Part shown: positions 1-5,440 of the stretch, piece by piece
How the letters are laid out: each line of letters starts with the position of its first letter
How positions within the stretch are numbered: position 1 is the first letter of the stretch
Assembly (NCBI GenBank): GCA_019243595.1
Contig: JAFAUA010000597.1
Coordinates: 1 to 6,498, forward strand
Length of the DNA: 6,498 bases
DNA from: Acidimicrobiia bacterium
GTDB lineage: Bacteria > Actinomycetota > Acidimicrobiia > Acidimicrobiales > AC-14
Direction: 5' to 3'
Notes under the pieces: generated by a model
What the model was told of the DNA's origin: nothing
Seen by the model: only the letters and a program-made list of their open reading frames with translations
The model's database searches: none
Translations under genes and position numbers: made by a program

Positions 1-887
1 CCGGGCGTGATCGGCACGCTCGCCAGCACCTGCGTGAGGGTGTAGGCGACGAGGATGCCGTGCCAAGGAATGTGGCCGTGGATGGCCCAGATACACGCCA
101 CCAGACAGGCGCAGTTCTCGAGCCAGTTGAGGGCACCGAGCCCGAACGCCTCGATCCATGCGGCGCGGCTCGGACGCACGGTCAGCAGCCGCTCCCACGT
201 GCGCTGGATGGCGCCGAGCGCGGTGCCACCCTTCGGTAGGGCGCGCAGGGCGCGCTGGGCGGGCGGGGCCAGACGTTCGACGATCGGCCAGCGCTTGGCG
301 GCGAGGACGAAGGCGGCGACGACGAAGGGGATGGCGGCCAGCGCGATCAGCACCGGCCGCGCGGAGGCCGCCGGTCCGCGCGAGCCCGCGACGAGCGACC
401 CGATCACGAGCAGCATGAACAGGGCGTAGCTGGCGAGGGCGCCGGCGACGAGCACGACCCACCCGGCGAGCACGCGGTCGGCGCCGCGGCGGCGCAGCTG
501 GCCGAAGGCCCACGCAGCCGCCCACGCCGCGCCGCCCGGAAGCGACGTCGAGAGGGCGTTGCCGGCGAGGGTGATCTGCACCATCGGTATGAGCCCGACC
601 TCGACCCCGCCCTCGTGCAGCAGCCACCGCTGCAGGCGGGCGAACGCCACCATCGACGCGGCTTCAAAGGCGATGGCGACGACGAGCCCGCTGATGCGGA
701 GCTCGCTCAGCAGATCGATCGCTTGGTGCAGCTCGTGTCGGCGCCCATAGGCGAGGGCGATGGCCAACCCGAGCAGGGCGGCGCCCACGATTCGTCGTGC
801 CCACCACTTCCAGTCGTGCGGGTGGACGACGTGCTCCCCGGAGCCGTCGTCGATGGGGGCGCCGACGACCGATGCGTCACTCACCAT
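1..887 (-). CDS. YbhN/UPF0104-type (lysylphosphatidylglycerol synthase TM-like) membrane protein, partial
   Basis: The reading frame stays open from an ATG at 887 to the left edge, giving 295 N-terminal residues; the C-terminus is outside the window. A hydrophilic N-terminus of about 28 residues with acidic and His residues is followed by hydrophobic segments near residues 31-48, 66-84, 102-128, 139-168, 178-197, 243-268 and 275-293. Family-like features are the TLAGNALSTSLPGGAA stretch (106-121), a basic LRRRGADR loop (131-138), and the VPITPG end at the break. The last resembles the conserved P-x-(S/T)-P-G-G-(L/V)-G motif of the UPF0104/MprF N-terminal transmembrane domain. Members of this fold move or modify lipids, or are lipid-flippase-like; the substrate cannot be told here. 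The ATG is preferred over an in-frame GTG at 902-900 because AGGTGAG lies 10 nt upstream of it and overlaps the GTG. The gene lies downstream of the SDR pair on the same strand after 89 nt, so co-transcription is possible but not shown. The family call is good; the function is open. Confidence 0.82.
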   Translation of the reverse strand, partial: MVSDASVVGAPIDDGSGEHVVHPHDWKWWARRIVGAALLGLAIALAYGRRHELHQAIDLLSELRISGLVVAIAFEAASMVAFARLQRWLLHEGGVEVGLIPMVQITLAGNALSTSLPGGAAWAAAWAFGQLRRRGADRVLAGWVVLVAGALASYALFMLLVIGSLVAGSRGPAASARPVLIALAAIPFVVAAFVLAAKRWPIVERLAPPAQRALRALPKGGTALGAIQRTWERLLTVRPSRAAWIEAFGLGALNWLENCACLVACIWAIHGHIPWHGILVAYTLTQVLASVPITP

Positions 888-897
888 CGGCTGACTA

Positions 898-904
898 CTC
901 ACCT
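898..904 (-). promoter_or_regulatory. Ribosome binding site of the membrane protein gene
   Basis: On the minus strand the sequence AGGTGAG lies 10 nt before the ATG at 887-885. It is the only good Shine-Dalgarno match near the gene start, and it decides for this ATG over the GTG at 902-900. A TAA at 908-906 closes the frame upstream. Confidence 0.55.
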
Positions 905-941
905 CTTACCTCAACCCCGCAACCACCCGGTCCGTTCCCAG

Positions 942-968
942 ACCCTTCATCTCAACTGTCCAAAGGGT
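942..968. repeat. Short inverted repeat in the gap upstream of the membrane protein gene
   Basis: Within the 89-nt gap (888-976), ACCCTT at 942-947 is matched by its reverse complement AAGGGT at 963-968 with 15 nt between. The arm centres are 21 bp apart, about two helical turns, which would suit a dimeric regulator. The arms are only 6 bp, the loop is long, and no T-run follows on either strand, so it is unlikely to be an intrinsic terminator. It could be chance. I see no convincing -35/-10 pair in the gap. Confidence 0.25.
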
Positions 969-976
969 AGAGGTCC

Positions 977-1768
977 TCACCAAGCGACGGGCCAATGGTC
1001 TGGGCGCAGAACTGCCTCGCTGCCGCCATCGGCCAGCACCACCGAGCCGCAGAGGAAGCGGGCGTCGGGGCCGAGCAGGAAGGCGACGAGGTTGGCGATC
1101 TCCTCCGGCCGGCCGGGCCTCCCGACCGGGATGGGGAACTGGTCGAGCAGCGGTCCGATCTTTTCGTCCCGTTTGATTTCTGCAGTCATGGGTGTCTCGA
1201 TGTAACCGGGAGCGATGGCATTCAGCGTTATACCCGCCCCGGCCCACGGCGCCTTGGGTGCATTTCGCCGCACCCAGCGAGCGACCGCGAGCTTCGATTC
1301 CGGGTAGGCAACGGGTGCGCCGAGTTCGTCGCCCAGGCGGCGGGCCTCTTGTTCGTCGCCGGCCAGACAGGCGTCGACGATCGTTCCCGACAGCCCCGGC
1401 TGCACGGTCGACGAGTTCGAGCTGATGGCCACCGCGGCCGGCCGCTTGTCGCGAGCCGCTTCCAGCGCCGGCCGCAGACCTTCGAGAAGGGCGATGGTGC
1501 CGAAGTAGTTCACCGACACCACCTCACTCCCGGCCCGCGTGCTCGTGCCCGCGAGGCCGGCGAAGGTCACGAGGCCGTCGATGGCGCCGTCGGCGTACTG
1601 GAAGATGGCCTCGATGGCGTTGGTGCGGCCGTCGGCCGTGCCCAGGTCGAAGGTCGCGGTGGCGTCGCGCACATCGATGCCGAACACCTCGTGGCCGTCG
1701 GCCTCGAGCCGCTGCTTGGTCGCCGCGCCCATGCCCGACGCCGACCCGGTGATGACGTAGGTGCCCAT
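977..1768 (-). CDS. SDR oxidoreductase resembling 3-alpha-hydroxysteroid dehydrogenase
   Basis: A 263-residue short-chain dehydrogenase/reductase. The Rossmann motif TGSASGMG is at 7-14. An Asp at the end of strand 2 (GIDVRD, D32) suggests NAD(H) rather than NADP(H). TFAGLAG (69-74) takes the place of the usual NNAG, SVNYFG (85-90) carries the conserved Asn, ISSNSS (115-120) the probable catalytic Ser, and YPESK (155-159) the catalytic Tyr and Lys. IAPGYIETPM (185-194) and ADGGSEAVLRP (246-256) follow. The layout TGxAxGxGAAT, GIDxRDA, VVSVNYFG and DGG-AV-RP matches, from memory, the 3-alpha-hydroxysteroid dehydrogenase/carbonyl reductase of Comamonas testosteroni (HsdA), including Tyr155/Lys159 positions. 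The substrate is probably a cyclic alcohol or ketone, perhaps a steroid, but this subfamily is broad. The ATG at 1768 is chosen because it puts the Rossmann strand at residue 3; an ATG at 1804 would add 12 residues inside the previous gene. It starts one base after the upstream SDR stop, so the two are surely co-transcribed. Confidence 0.9.
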   Translation of the reverse strand: MGTYVITGSASGMGAATKQRLEADGHEVFGIDVRDATATFDLGTADGRTNAIEAIFQYADGAIDGLVTFAGLAGTSTRAGSEVVSVNYFGTIALLEGLRPALEAARDKRPAAVAISSNSSTVQPGLSGTIVDACLAGDEQEARRLGDELGAPVAYPESKLAVARWVRRNAPKAPWAGAGITLNAIAPGYIETPMTAEIKRDEKIGPLLDQFPIPVGRPGRPEEIANLVAFLLGPDARFLCGSVVLADGGSEAVLRPDHWPVAW

Positions 1769-1769
1769 G

Positions 1770-2522
1770 TCAGACGGCCCCGCCGTCGACCCTAAGAAGT
1801 GCACCGGTGGTGTAGCTGGACGCGTCGCTGGCGAAGTAGAGGACGGCGCCGACGATCTCGTCGGGGTCGCCGATGCGCTTGAGCGCCGGGCGAGCCGCGG
1901 CCCCCTGCTTGGTCGCCTCGTCCCAGTGCTGGACGACGTCGGTGGCGAACGATCCTGGGATCACGCAGTTGACCCGCACCGTCGGACCGAAGGCGTCCGA
2001 CAGTCCGACGGTCATGGCGTTGACCCCCGCCTTGGCTGCCGCGTAGGGGACGATGCCGCCGTAGGGTCGCAGAGAACCGATGCTGCTGACGTTGATGATC
2101 GAGCCGCCGTCGCCGCTCTGGACCATGCGCGTGCCGACGAGCACGGCGAGGCGGAACGGGCCCTTGAGGTTGACGTCGAAGACCTTGTCGTAGAGCTCCT
2201 CGGTCACGCTCATCAGGTCGGGGTACAGCGGCGACATGCCGGCGTTGTTGACGAGCACGTCGACCTTGCCGAAGCGGTCGTAGGCGGCGTCGACGAGCCC
2301 GTCGAGCTGGTCCCAATGGCCGACGTGGCACGCGACCGCCAGTGCCTTGCGGCCCGTCTTCTCCTCCACCTCGTCGGCGACGGCCTTGCAGTTGTCGAGC
2401 TTGCGGCTGGCGATCACCACGTCGGCGCCCGCGCGCGCGAGGCCGAGGACCGTCGAGTGCCCGAGGCCGCGGCTGCCACCGGTGACGATGGCGACTTTGT
2501 CGGTGAGGTCGAAATCTGTCAT
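1770..2522 (-). CDS. Classical SDR family NAD(P)-dependent oxidoreductase
   Basis: A 250-residue classical SDR, the usual family length. It has TGGSRGLG (14-21) for the dinucleotide, NNAG (92-95), the conserved Asn in DVNLKG (N118), the catalytic Ser in NVSSIGS (S147, 13 residues before the Tyr), YAAAK (Y160, K164), and the C-terminal RVDGG. The Arg in IASRK (R40), just after strand 2, suggests NADP(H) use, in contrast to the neighbouring SDR with an Asp there. It would reduce a ketone or oxidise a secondary alcohol in the cytosol; FabG-like 3-oxoacyl reductase or 3-hydroxyacyl-CoA dehydrogenase activity is possible, and the sequence does not decide. The ATG at 2522 gives the standard N-terminus 'MTDFDLTDKVAIVTGG'; an ATG at 2657 would run 45 residues through the divergent DUF35 gene and reads as non-homologous. 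The only purine stretch ahead, GGAG, is 2 nt from the ATG, too close for a normal ribosome site, so a leaderless or near-leaderless message is likely. Confidence 0.93.
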   Translation of the reverse strand: MTDFDLTDKVAIVTGGSRGLGHSTVLGLARAGADVVIASRKLDNCKAVADEVEEKTGRKALAVACHVGHWDQLDGLVDAAYDRFGKVDVLVNNAGMSPLYPDLMSVTEELYDKVFDVNLKGPFRLAVLVGTRMVQSGDGGSIINVSSIGSLRPYGGIVPYAAAKAGVNAMTVGLSDAFGPTVRVNCVIPGSFATDVVQHWDEATKQGAAARPALKRIGDPDEIVGAVLYFASDASSYTTGALLRVDGGAV

Positions 2523-2542
2523 CGCTCCGTATGCTCGCAGAC
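2523..2542. promoter_or_regulatory. Divergent promoter region between SDR operon and DUF35/thiolase operon
   Basis: Only 20 nt separate the minus-strand ATG (2522) from the preferred plus-strand ATG (2543). For the plus strand, TATGCT at 2530-2535 fits a TANNNT -10 element, and 7 nt later comes the ATG at 2543. That is the spacing expected if transcription starts on the A of the ATG, giving a leaderless mRNA. No clear -35 is seen, as is common in actinobacterial promoters. No equally good -10 is visible for the minus strand. Any operator must overlap the two coding starts. Confidence 0.4.
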
Positions 2543-2953
2543 ATGGGTCAACAAGTGCCGATCGTCGACTACCTGGTGCTTGACGATGGAGCGCCGTACT
2601 TGAACGCCAACGTCTGTGACGAGTGCGGTGCGCTGTTCCTCGACCGCAGGAACGCATGCGGCAAGTGCGGCAAGACCGCGTTCGGCAAGAAGCGGCTGGC
2701 CGATACCGGGACGCTGAAGTCGTTCACGATCGTGCACCGGGCGGCGCCGACCGTGCCGGTGCCCTACGTCTCGGCCGTCATCCATCTCGACGGCGGTGGA
2801 TCTGTGCACACCAACCTTGTCAACGTCGAGCCCGATCCCGAGCACGTGCAGCTGAACATGCCGGTGCGGATGACGACCTACACCGCCGGCGTGGATGTCG
2901 ACGGCACCGAGGCCGTGGCCTTCGGATTCGAACCCGCTGAAGGGAAAGCGTGA
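2543..2953 (+). CDS. DUF35 zinc-ribbon/OB-fold acyl-CoA-binding protein
   Basis: A small 136-residue protein. A rubredoxin-like zinc ribbon has the four Cys as CDEC (C25, C28) and CGKC (C39, C42). A beta-rich OB-fold region spans about 50-132, with TGTLKSFTIVHR (55-66), a VPYVSAVIHLDGGG stretch and VNVEPD. This is the DUF35 (OB_aCoA_assoc) architecture. Such proteins sit beside SCP-x type thiolases and form complexes with them, as in archaeal HMG-CoA synthase/thiolase assemblies and in the steroid aldolase Ltp2-ChsH2. The proposed role is to hold the acyl-CoA and stabilise the thiolase encoded directly downstream. The stop TGA shares its A with the thiolase ATG, so the two are translationally coupled. 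Start choice: the ATG at 2543 fits a leaderless message from the -10 at 2530-2535; the in-frame ATG at 2531 would add MLAD and overlap that -10. Neither has a Shine-Dalgarno sequence. Confidence 0.9.
   Translation: MGQQVPIVDYLVLDDGAPYLNANVCDECGALFLDRRNACGKCGKTAFGKKRLADTGTLKSFTIVHRAAPTVPVPYVSAVIHLDGGGSVHTNLVNVEPDPEHVQLNMPVRMTTYTAGVDVDGTEAVAFGFEPAEGKA
2940..2945 (+). promoter_or_regulatory. Ribosome binding site of the thiolase gene
   Basis: AAGGGA lies 7 nt before the ATG at 2953, inside the last codons of the DUF35 gene. The spacing favours this ATG over the in-frame GTG at 2950, for which the spacing would be only 4 nt. Confidence 0.6.
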
Positions 2954-4149
2954 TGGCCGACAACGTGTGGATCATTGGCGCAGCGATGACGAAGTTCGGG
3001 CGCCACCCCGACAAGGACGTCCTCGATCTCGGATCCGACGTCGCCCTCGAGGCCTTGGCCGACGGCGGCGCCACGATCCACGACATGAATGTCATGGCCG
3101 TCGGCTGCCAGTTCGAGCCGTTTACCCTCGGCCAGAAGATCCAGAAGCAGATCGGCCAGACCGGTATCCCGGTCTACAACGTCACCAACGCCTGCGCGAC
3201 GGGCGCGTCGGCGGTGCGCACCGTGATCATGTCGATCAAGGCGGGGGAGGCCGACATGGGCCTCGCCATCGGCGTCGAGCAGATGGGCAAGCCCGGCTTC
3301 ATCCCCCAGATGGGGAGGCCGCGCCGCGACAAGTTCGAACCCGACGGCCGCTTCGGCGAGGTGATGCCGATCGAAGGCGTGCTCGGAACCGACTTCATGG
3401 CCGGCGTGTTCGCCGAGGCGGGGATGGCGTACGCGGCCGAGCACGACGGCGTGGGCTTCGACCAGTTCGTCAAGATCGCCGAGAAGAACCACCTGCACTC
3501 GAGTCTCAACCCCTTGGCCCAATACCGGAAGGTGTTCAGCACCGAGGAGATCAAGGCCTCGCCGATGCAGGCGTACCCGAACACGCTGCTGATGTGCTGC
3601 CCGACGGGTGACGGCGCGTCGGCCCTCGTGATCGTCTCCGAGAAGAAGCTGAAGACCCTCGATCCCGACGTGCGCAAGCGGGCGGTGAAGATCTCGGCGT
3701 CGGTGATGACATCGGATCCATGGGTCGAGGGCGGCCAGGTGCAGCCCGATGTCAACACGCTCACGCGCAACGCCGCCGACCAGGCCTACGAGCAGTCCGG
3801 CGTCGACCCCCAGGACCTCGATCTGGTCGAGCTCCACGACTGCTTCGCCACTGCCGAGCTCGTCCACTACGACAACCTCCGGCTGTGCGAGCCCGGCGGC
3901 GCCGGCGCCTTCATCGACTCCGGCGGCCCGATGCGCGACGGCAAGATCCCGGTGAACGTCAGCGGTGGCCTGATCTCCAAGGGCCACCCCATCGGCGCCA
4001 CCGGCGCCGCCAACATCTACGAGGTCGCCACCCACCTCCGCGGCGAGGCCGGCGACCGCCAGATTGAAGGCGCCAAGGTCGGCCTCACCCACGTCATCGG
4101 CCTCGGCTCCGCCTGCGCGGTGCACATCCTCGAGAAGCAGGCGGTCTAA
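2953..4149 (+). CDS. SCP-x type thiolase family protein (partner of DUF35)
   Basis: A full-length 398-residue thiolase-fold protein of the SCP-x/lipid-transfer-protein group. It begins with the typical VWIIGAAMTKFGRHPDKDV. The nucleophilic Cys is C81 in VTNACATGAS, followed by the GDGASALVIVSE strand (219-230). The second-half motif ELHDCFATAE has H295 and C297, and SGGLISKGHPIGATGA carries H345. The HDCF motif is the hallmark of SCP-x thiolases, in which this Cys stands in for the C-terminal CxG Cys of classical thiolases; the C-terminus here is GLGSACAVHILEK. With Cys81, His295, Cys297 and His345 all present, thiolytic cleavage or Claisen condensation of a 3-oxoacyl-CoA is chemically possible. 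The related steroid aldolase Ltp2, also DUF35-bound, is reported to have tyrosines in place of catalytic residues, so this protein is unlikely to be an Ltp2 aldolase. No SCP2 sterol-carrier domain is attached. It is translationally coupled to the DUF35 gene. Family certain; substrate unknown. Confidence 0.93.
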   Translation: MADNVWIIGAAMTKFGRHPDKDVLDLGSDVALEALADGGATIHDMNVMAVGCQFEPFTLGQKIQKQIGQTGIPVYNVTNACATGASAVRTVIMSIKAGEADMGLAIGVEQMGKPGFIPQMGRPRRDKFEPDGRFGEVMPIEGVLGTDFMAGVFAEAGMAYAAEHDGVGFDQFVKIAEKNHLHSSLNPLAQYRKVFSTEEIKASPMQAYPNTLLMCCPTGDGASALVIVSEKKLKTLDPDVRKRAVKISASVMTSDPWVEGGQVQPDVNTLTRNAADQAYEQSGVDPQDLDLVELHDCFATAELVHYDNLRLCEPGGAGAFIDSGGPMRDGKIPVNVSGGLISKGHPIGATGAANIYEVATHLRGEAGDRQIEGAKVGLTHVIGLGSACAVHILEKQAV

Positions 4150-5417
4150 CTACGGGAGAGGTACCGGTCGAGGACGCGGTGCATGTGGGCGATGTTGCCC
4201 TCTTGGCGCTCGTTGAGGCGGAGGCCTTCGAAGCCGCGGGAGTGCATGCCGGCCTGGACCTTGACCAGGTTCTCGTAGTCCTGGGTCGAGACCGGGTCCC
4301 ACTCCTTCGCCGTCCAGTCCGGATAGAAGCGGCGCTCCGGCATCGGACGTTCGTCGCCCGGCGGCCGCCACTCGAGCACCCACACGTCCTTGAGGCAAGA
4401 GTCGGGGTCGAGGCCGTTGGGGCGCATGCGGAAGAGCAAAGCGCTGCCGGGGTAGATCGGCCCGACCATGTTCGGGAACCAGTACACGTCCTCGGCTGAG
4501 GTCATTCGGTCGGGCGTGAACGCGGAGGTGTCGAAGCCTCTCTCGGCGAGCAGCCTCATGCGTCGCTCCTGGAAGGCGCTGAGCATGGCGCCGGGCGGGA
4601 GGTCGGCGGCGCGCAGCTCGTCGACGACTGCCTTCTCGTCCTTCAGGAAGGCGCCGCCGAGGCCGGCGACCAGGCCGGCGAGGATCTCGCCTTCGTCGAC
4701 GCCGGCGGCATCGCCCAAGCGCGGGCTGCCCCGCAGCTCCCGACGAGCGTTCTCCAGCCGGCCGTACCGGGCGTGGGTTTCGTACTGCTCGTAGGCGATC
4801 GAGACATCGTCGGTCCACGGCAGGATCTGCGGGTGGGCGCCCTGCACGTGGTAGCCCTCGTTGAAGGCGTCGAGTACCGCCTTCCAGTTCGCCGGCAGCA
4901 CCAGCGTCCGATAGGCGCGGAAGCGCATCTCGTCCAGGCGGTATGCGCTGAGCAGCTTCGGAATGGGGTCGAGGAAGTCGAGGAGCGGCTCGGCGTCGAG
5001 GTCCATGTTGACGAAGACGAACCCGCCCCAGGTGTCGACGCGCAGCGCGCCGAGACGCAGGTCCAGCGGGAGCCCCGGGAACTCCTCGCGGTCGGGAACC
5101 GACGTGACGCACCCCGACAGGTCGTAGCACCAGCCGTGGTAGCTGCACTTGATGCGTCCCTCGGCGAACGACCCGACGCCCGAGCCCAGCTTCGTGCCCC
5201 GGTGGAGACACGCGTTGTAATAGGCGCCGATCGACCCGTCGGCGCCGCGCACGACGAGGATCGACTGGTCGCCGATGTCGTACTCGACGTAGTCGCCCGC
5301 GTTGGGGATCTCCTCCTCGCGGCAGGCGATCTGCCACACGCGAGGCCACAGGCGTTCCATCTCCAGGTCGAGGAACTCCCGGGAGATGTAGCGCTCCTTC
5401 GGGATCAGGTCGGCCAT
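4146..5417 (-). CDS. Rieske non-heme iron ring-hydroxylating oxygenase, alpha subunit
   Basis: A 423-residue protein with an N-terminal Rieske domain and a C-terminal catalytic domain. The [2Fe-2S] ligands are C70 and H72 (ACLHRG) and C91 and H94 (CSYHGWCYD). The mononuclear iron site is NWKAVLDAFNEGYHVQGAH: H190 and H195 are ligands, E187 the bridging acid three residues before H190, and D380 (TQDYENLVKVQAGMHS) the probable third ligand. The end, EGNIAHMHRVLDRYL, is typical of the family. It should hydroxylate a ring or alkyl position using O2 and electrons from a reductase/ferredoxin; no beta subunit, ferredoxin or reductase gene is in the window, so those would come from elsewhere. Residues about 205-310 form a long variable insert between the iron site and the substrate pocket strands, rich in Arg, Glu and Ala. 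The ATG at 5417 is the first start after an in-frame TGA and gives the standard IPKERYISREFLDLE N-terminus. No Shine-Dalgarno is seen. It converges on the thiolase with a 4-base overlap. Confidence 0.94.
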   Translation of the reverse strand: MADLIPKERYISREFLDLEMERLWPRVWQIACREEEIPNAGDYVEYDIGDQSILVVRGADGSIGAYYNACLHRGTKLGSGVGSFAEGRIKCSYHGWCYDLSGCVTSVPDREEFPGLPLDLRLGALRVDTWGGFVFVNMDLDAEPLLDFLDPIPKLLSAYRLDEMRFRAYRTLVLPANWKAVLDAFNEGYHVQGAHPQILPWTDDVSIAYEQYETHARYGRLENARRELRGSPRLGDAAGVDEGEILAGLVAGLGGAFLKDEKAVVDELRAADLPPGAMLSAFQERRMRLLAERGFDTSAFTPDRMTSAEDVYWFPNMVGPIYPGSALLFRMRPNGLDPDSCLKDVWVLEWRPPGDERPMPERRFYPDWTAKEWDPVSTQDYENLVKVQAGMHSRGFEGLRLNERQEGNIAHMHRVLDRYLSRS

Positions 5418-5428
5418 GGCAGACTCGC

Positions 5429-5434
5429 AAAATA
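5429..5434 (-). promoter_or_regulatory. Possible -10 element of the Rieske oxygenase gene
   Basis: On the minus strand TATTTT (TANNNT type) ends 11 nt before the ATG at 5417, so transcription would start about 5 nt ahead of the ATG, giving a near-leaderless message. It is the only A/T-rich patch in this part of the sequence. No good -35 is seen 16-18 nt upstream. The same bases lie at the start of the divergent synthetase reading frame. Confidence 0.35.
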
Positions 5435-5440
5435 CCTGCG

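Noticed and set aside
888..976. An intrinsic terminator after the SDR operon
   Set aside because: The only stem is 6 bp with a 15-nt loop, is not G/C-strong, and no T-run follows it on the minus strand.
1761..2603. A 280-codon plus-strand frame opposite the upstream SDR
   Set aside because: It is rich in Val, Asp, His and Ala repeats with no recognisable motif, and lies antisense to an SDR with a complete catalytic set.
2878..4125. A 415-codon open frame on the minus strand opposite the thiolase gene
   Set aside because: Its translation is a low-complexity mix of Gly, Ala, Val, Asp, Arg and His with no motif. It is what antisense reading of a high-GC gene gives, and the thiolase on the other strand is unmistakable.
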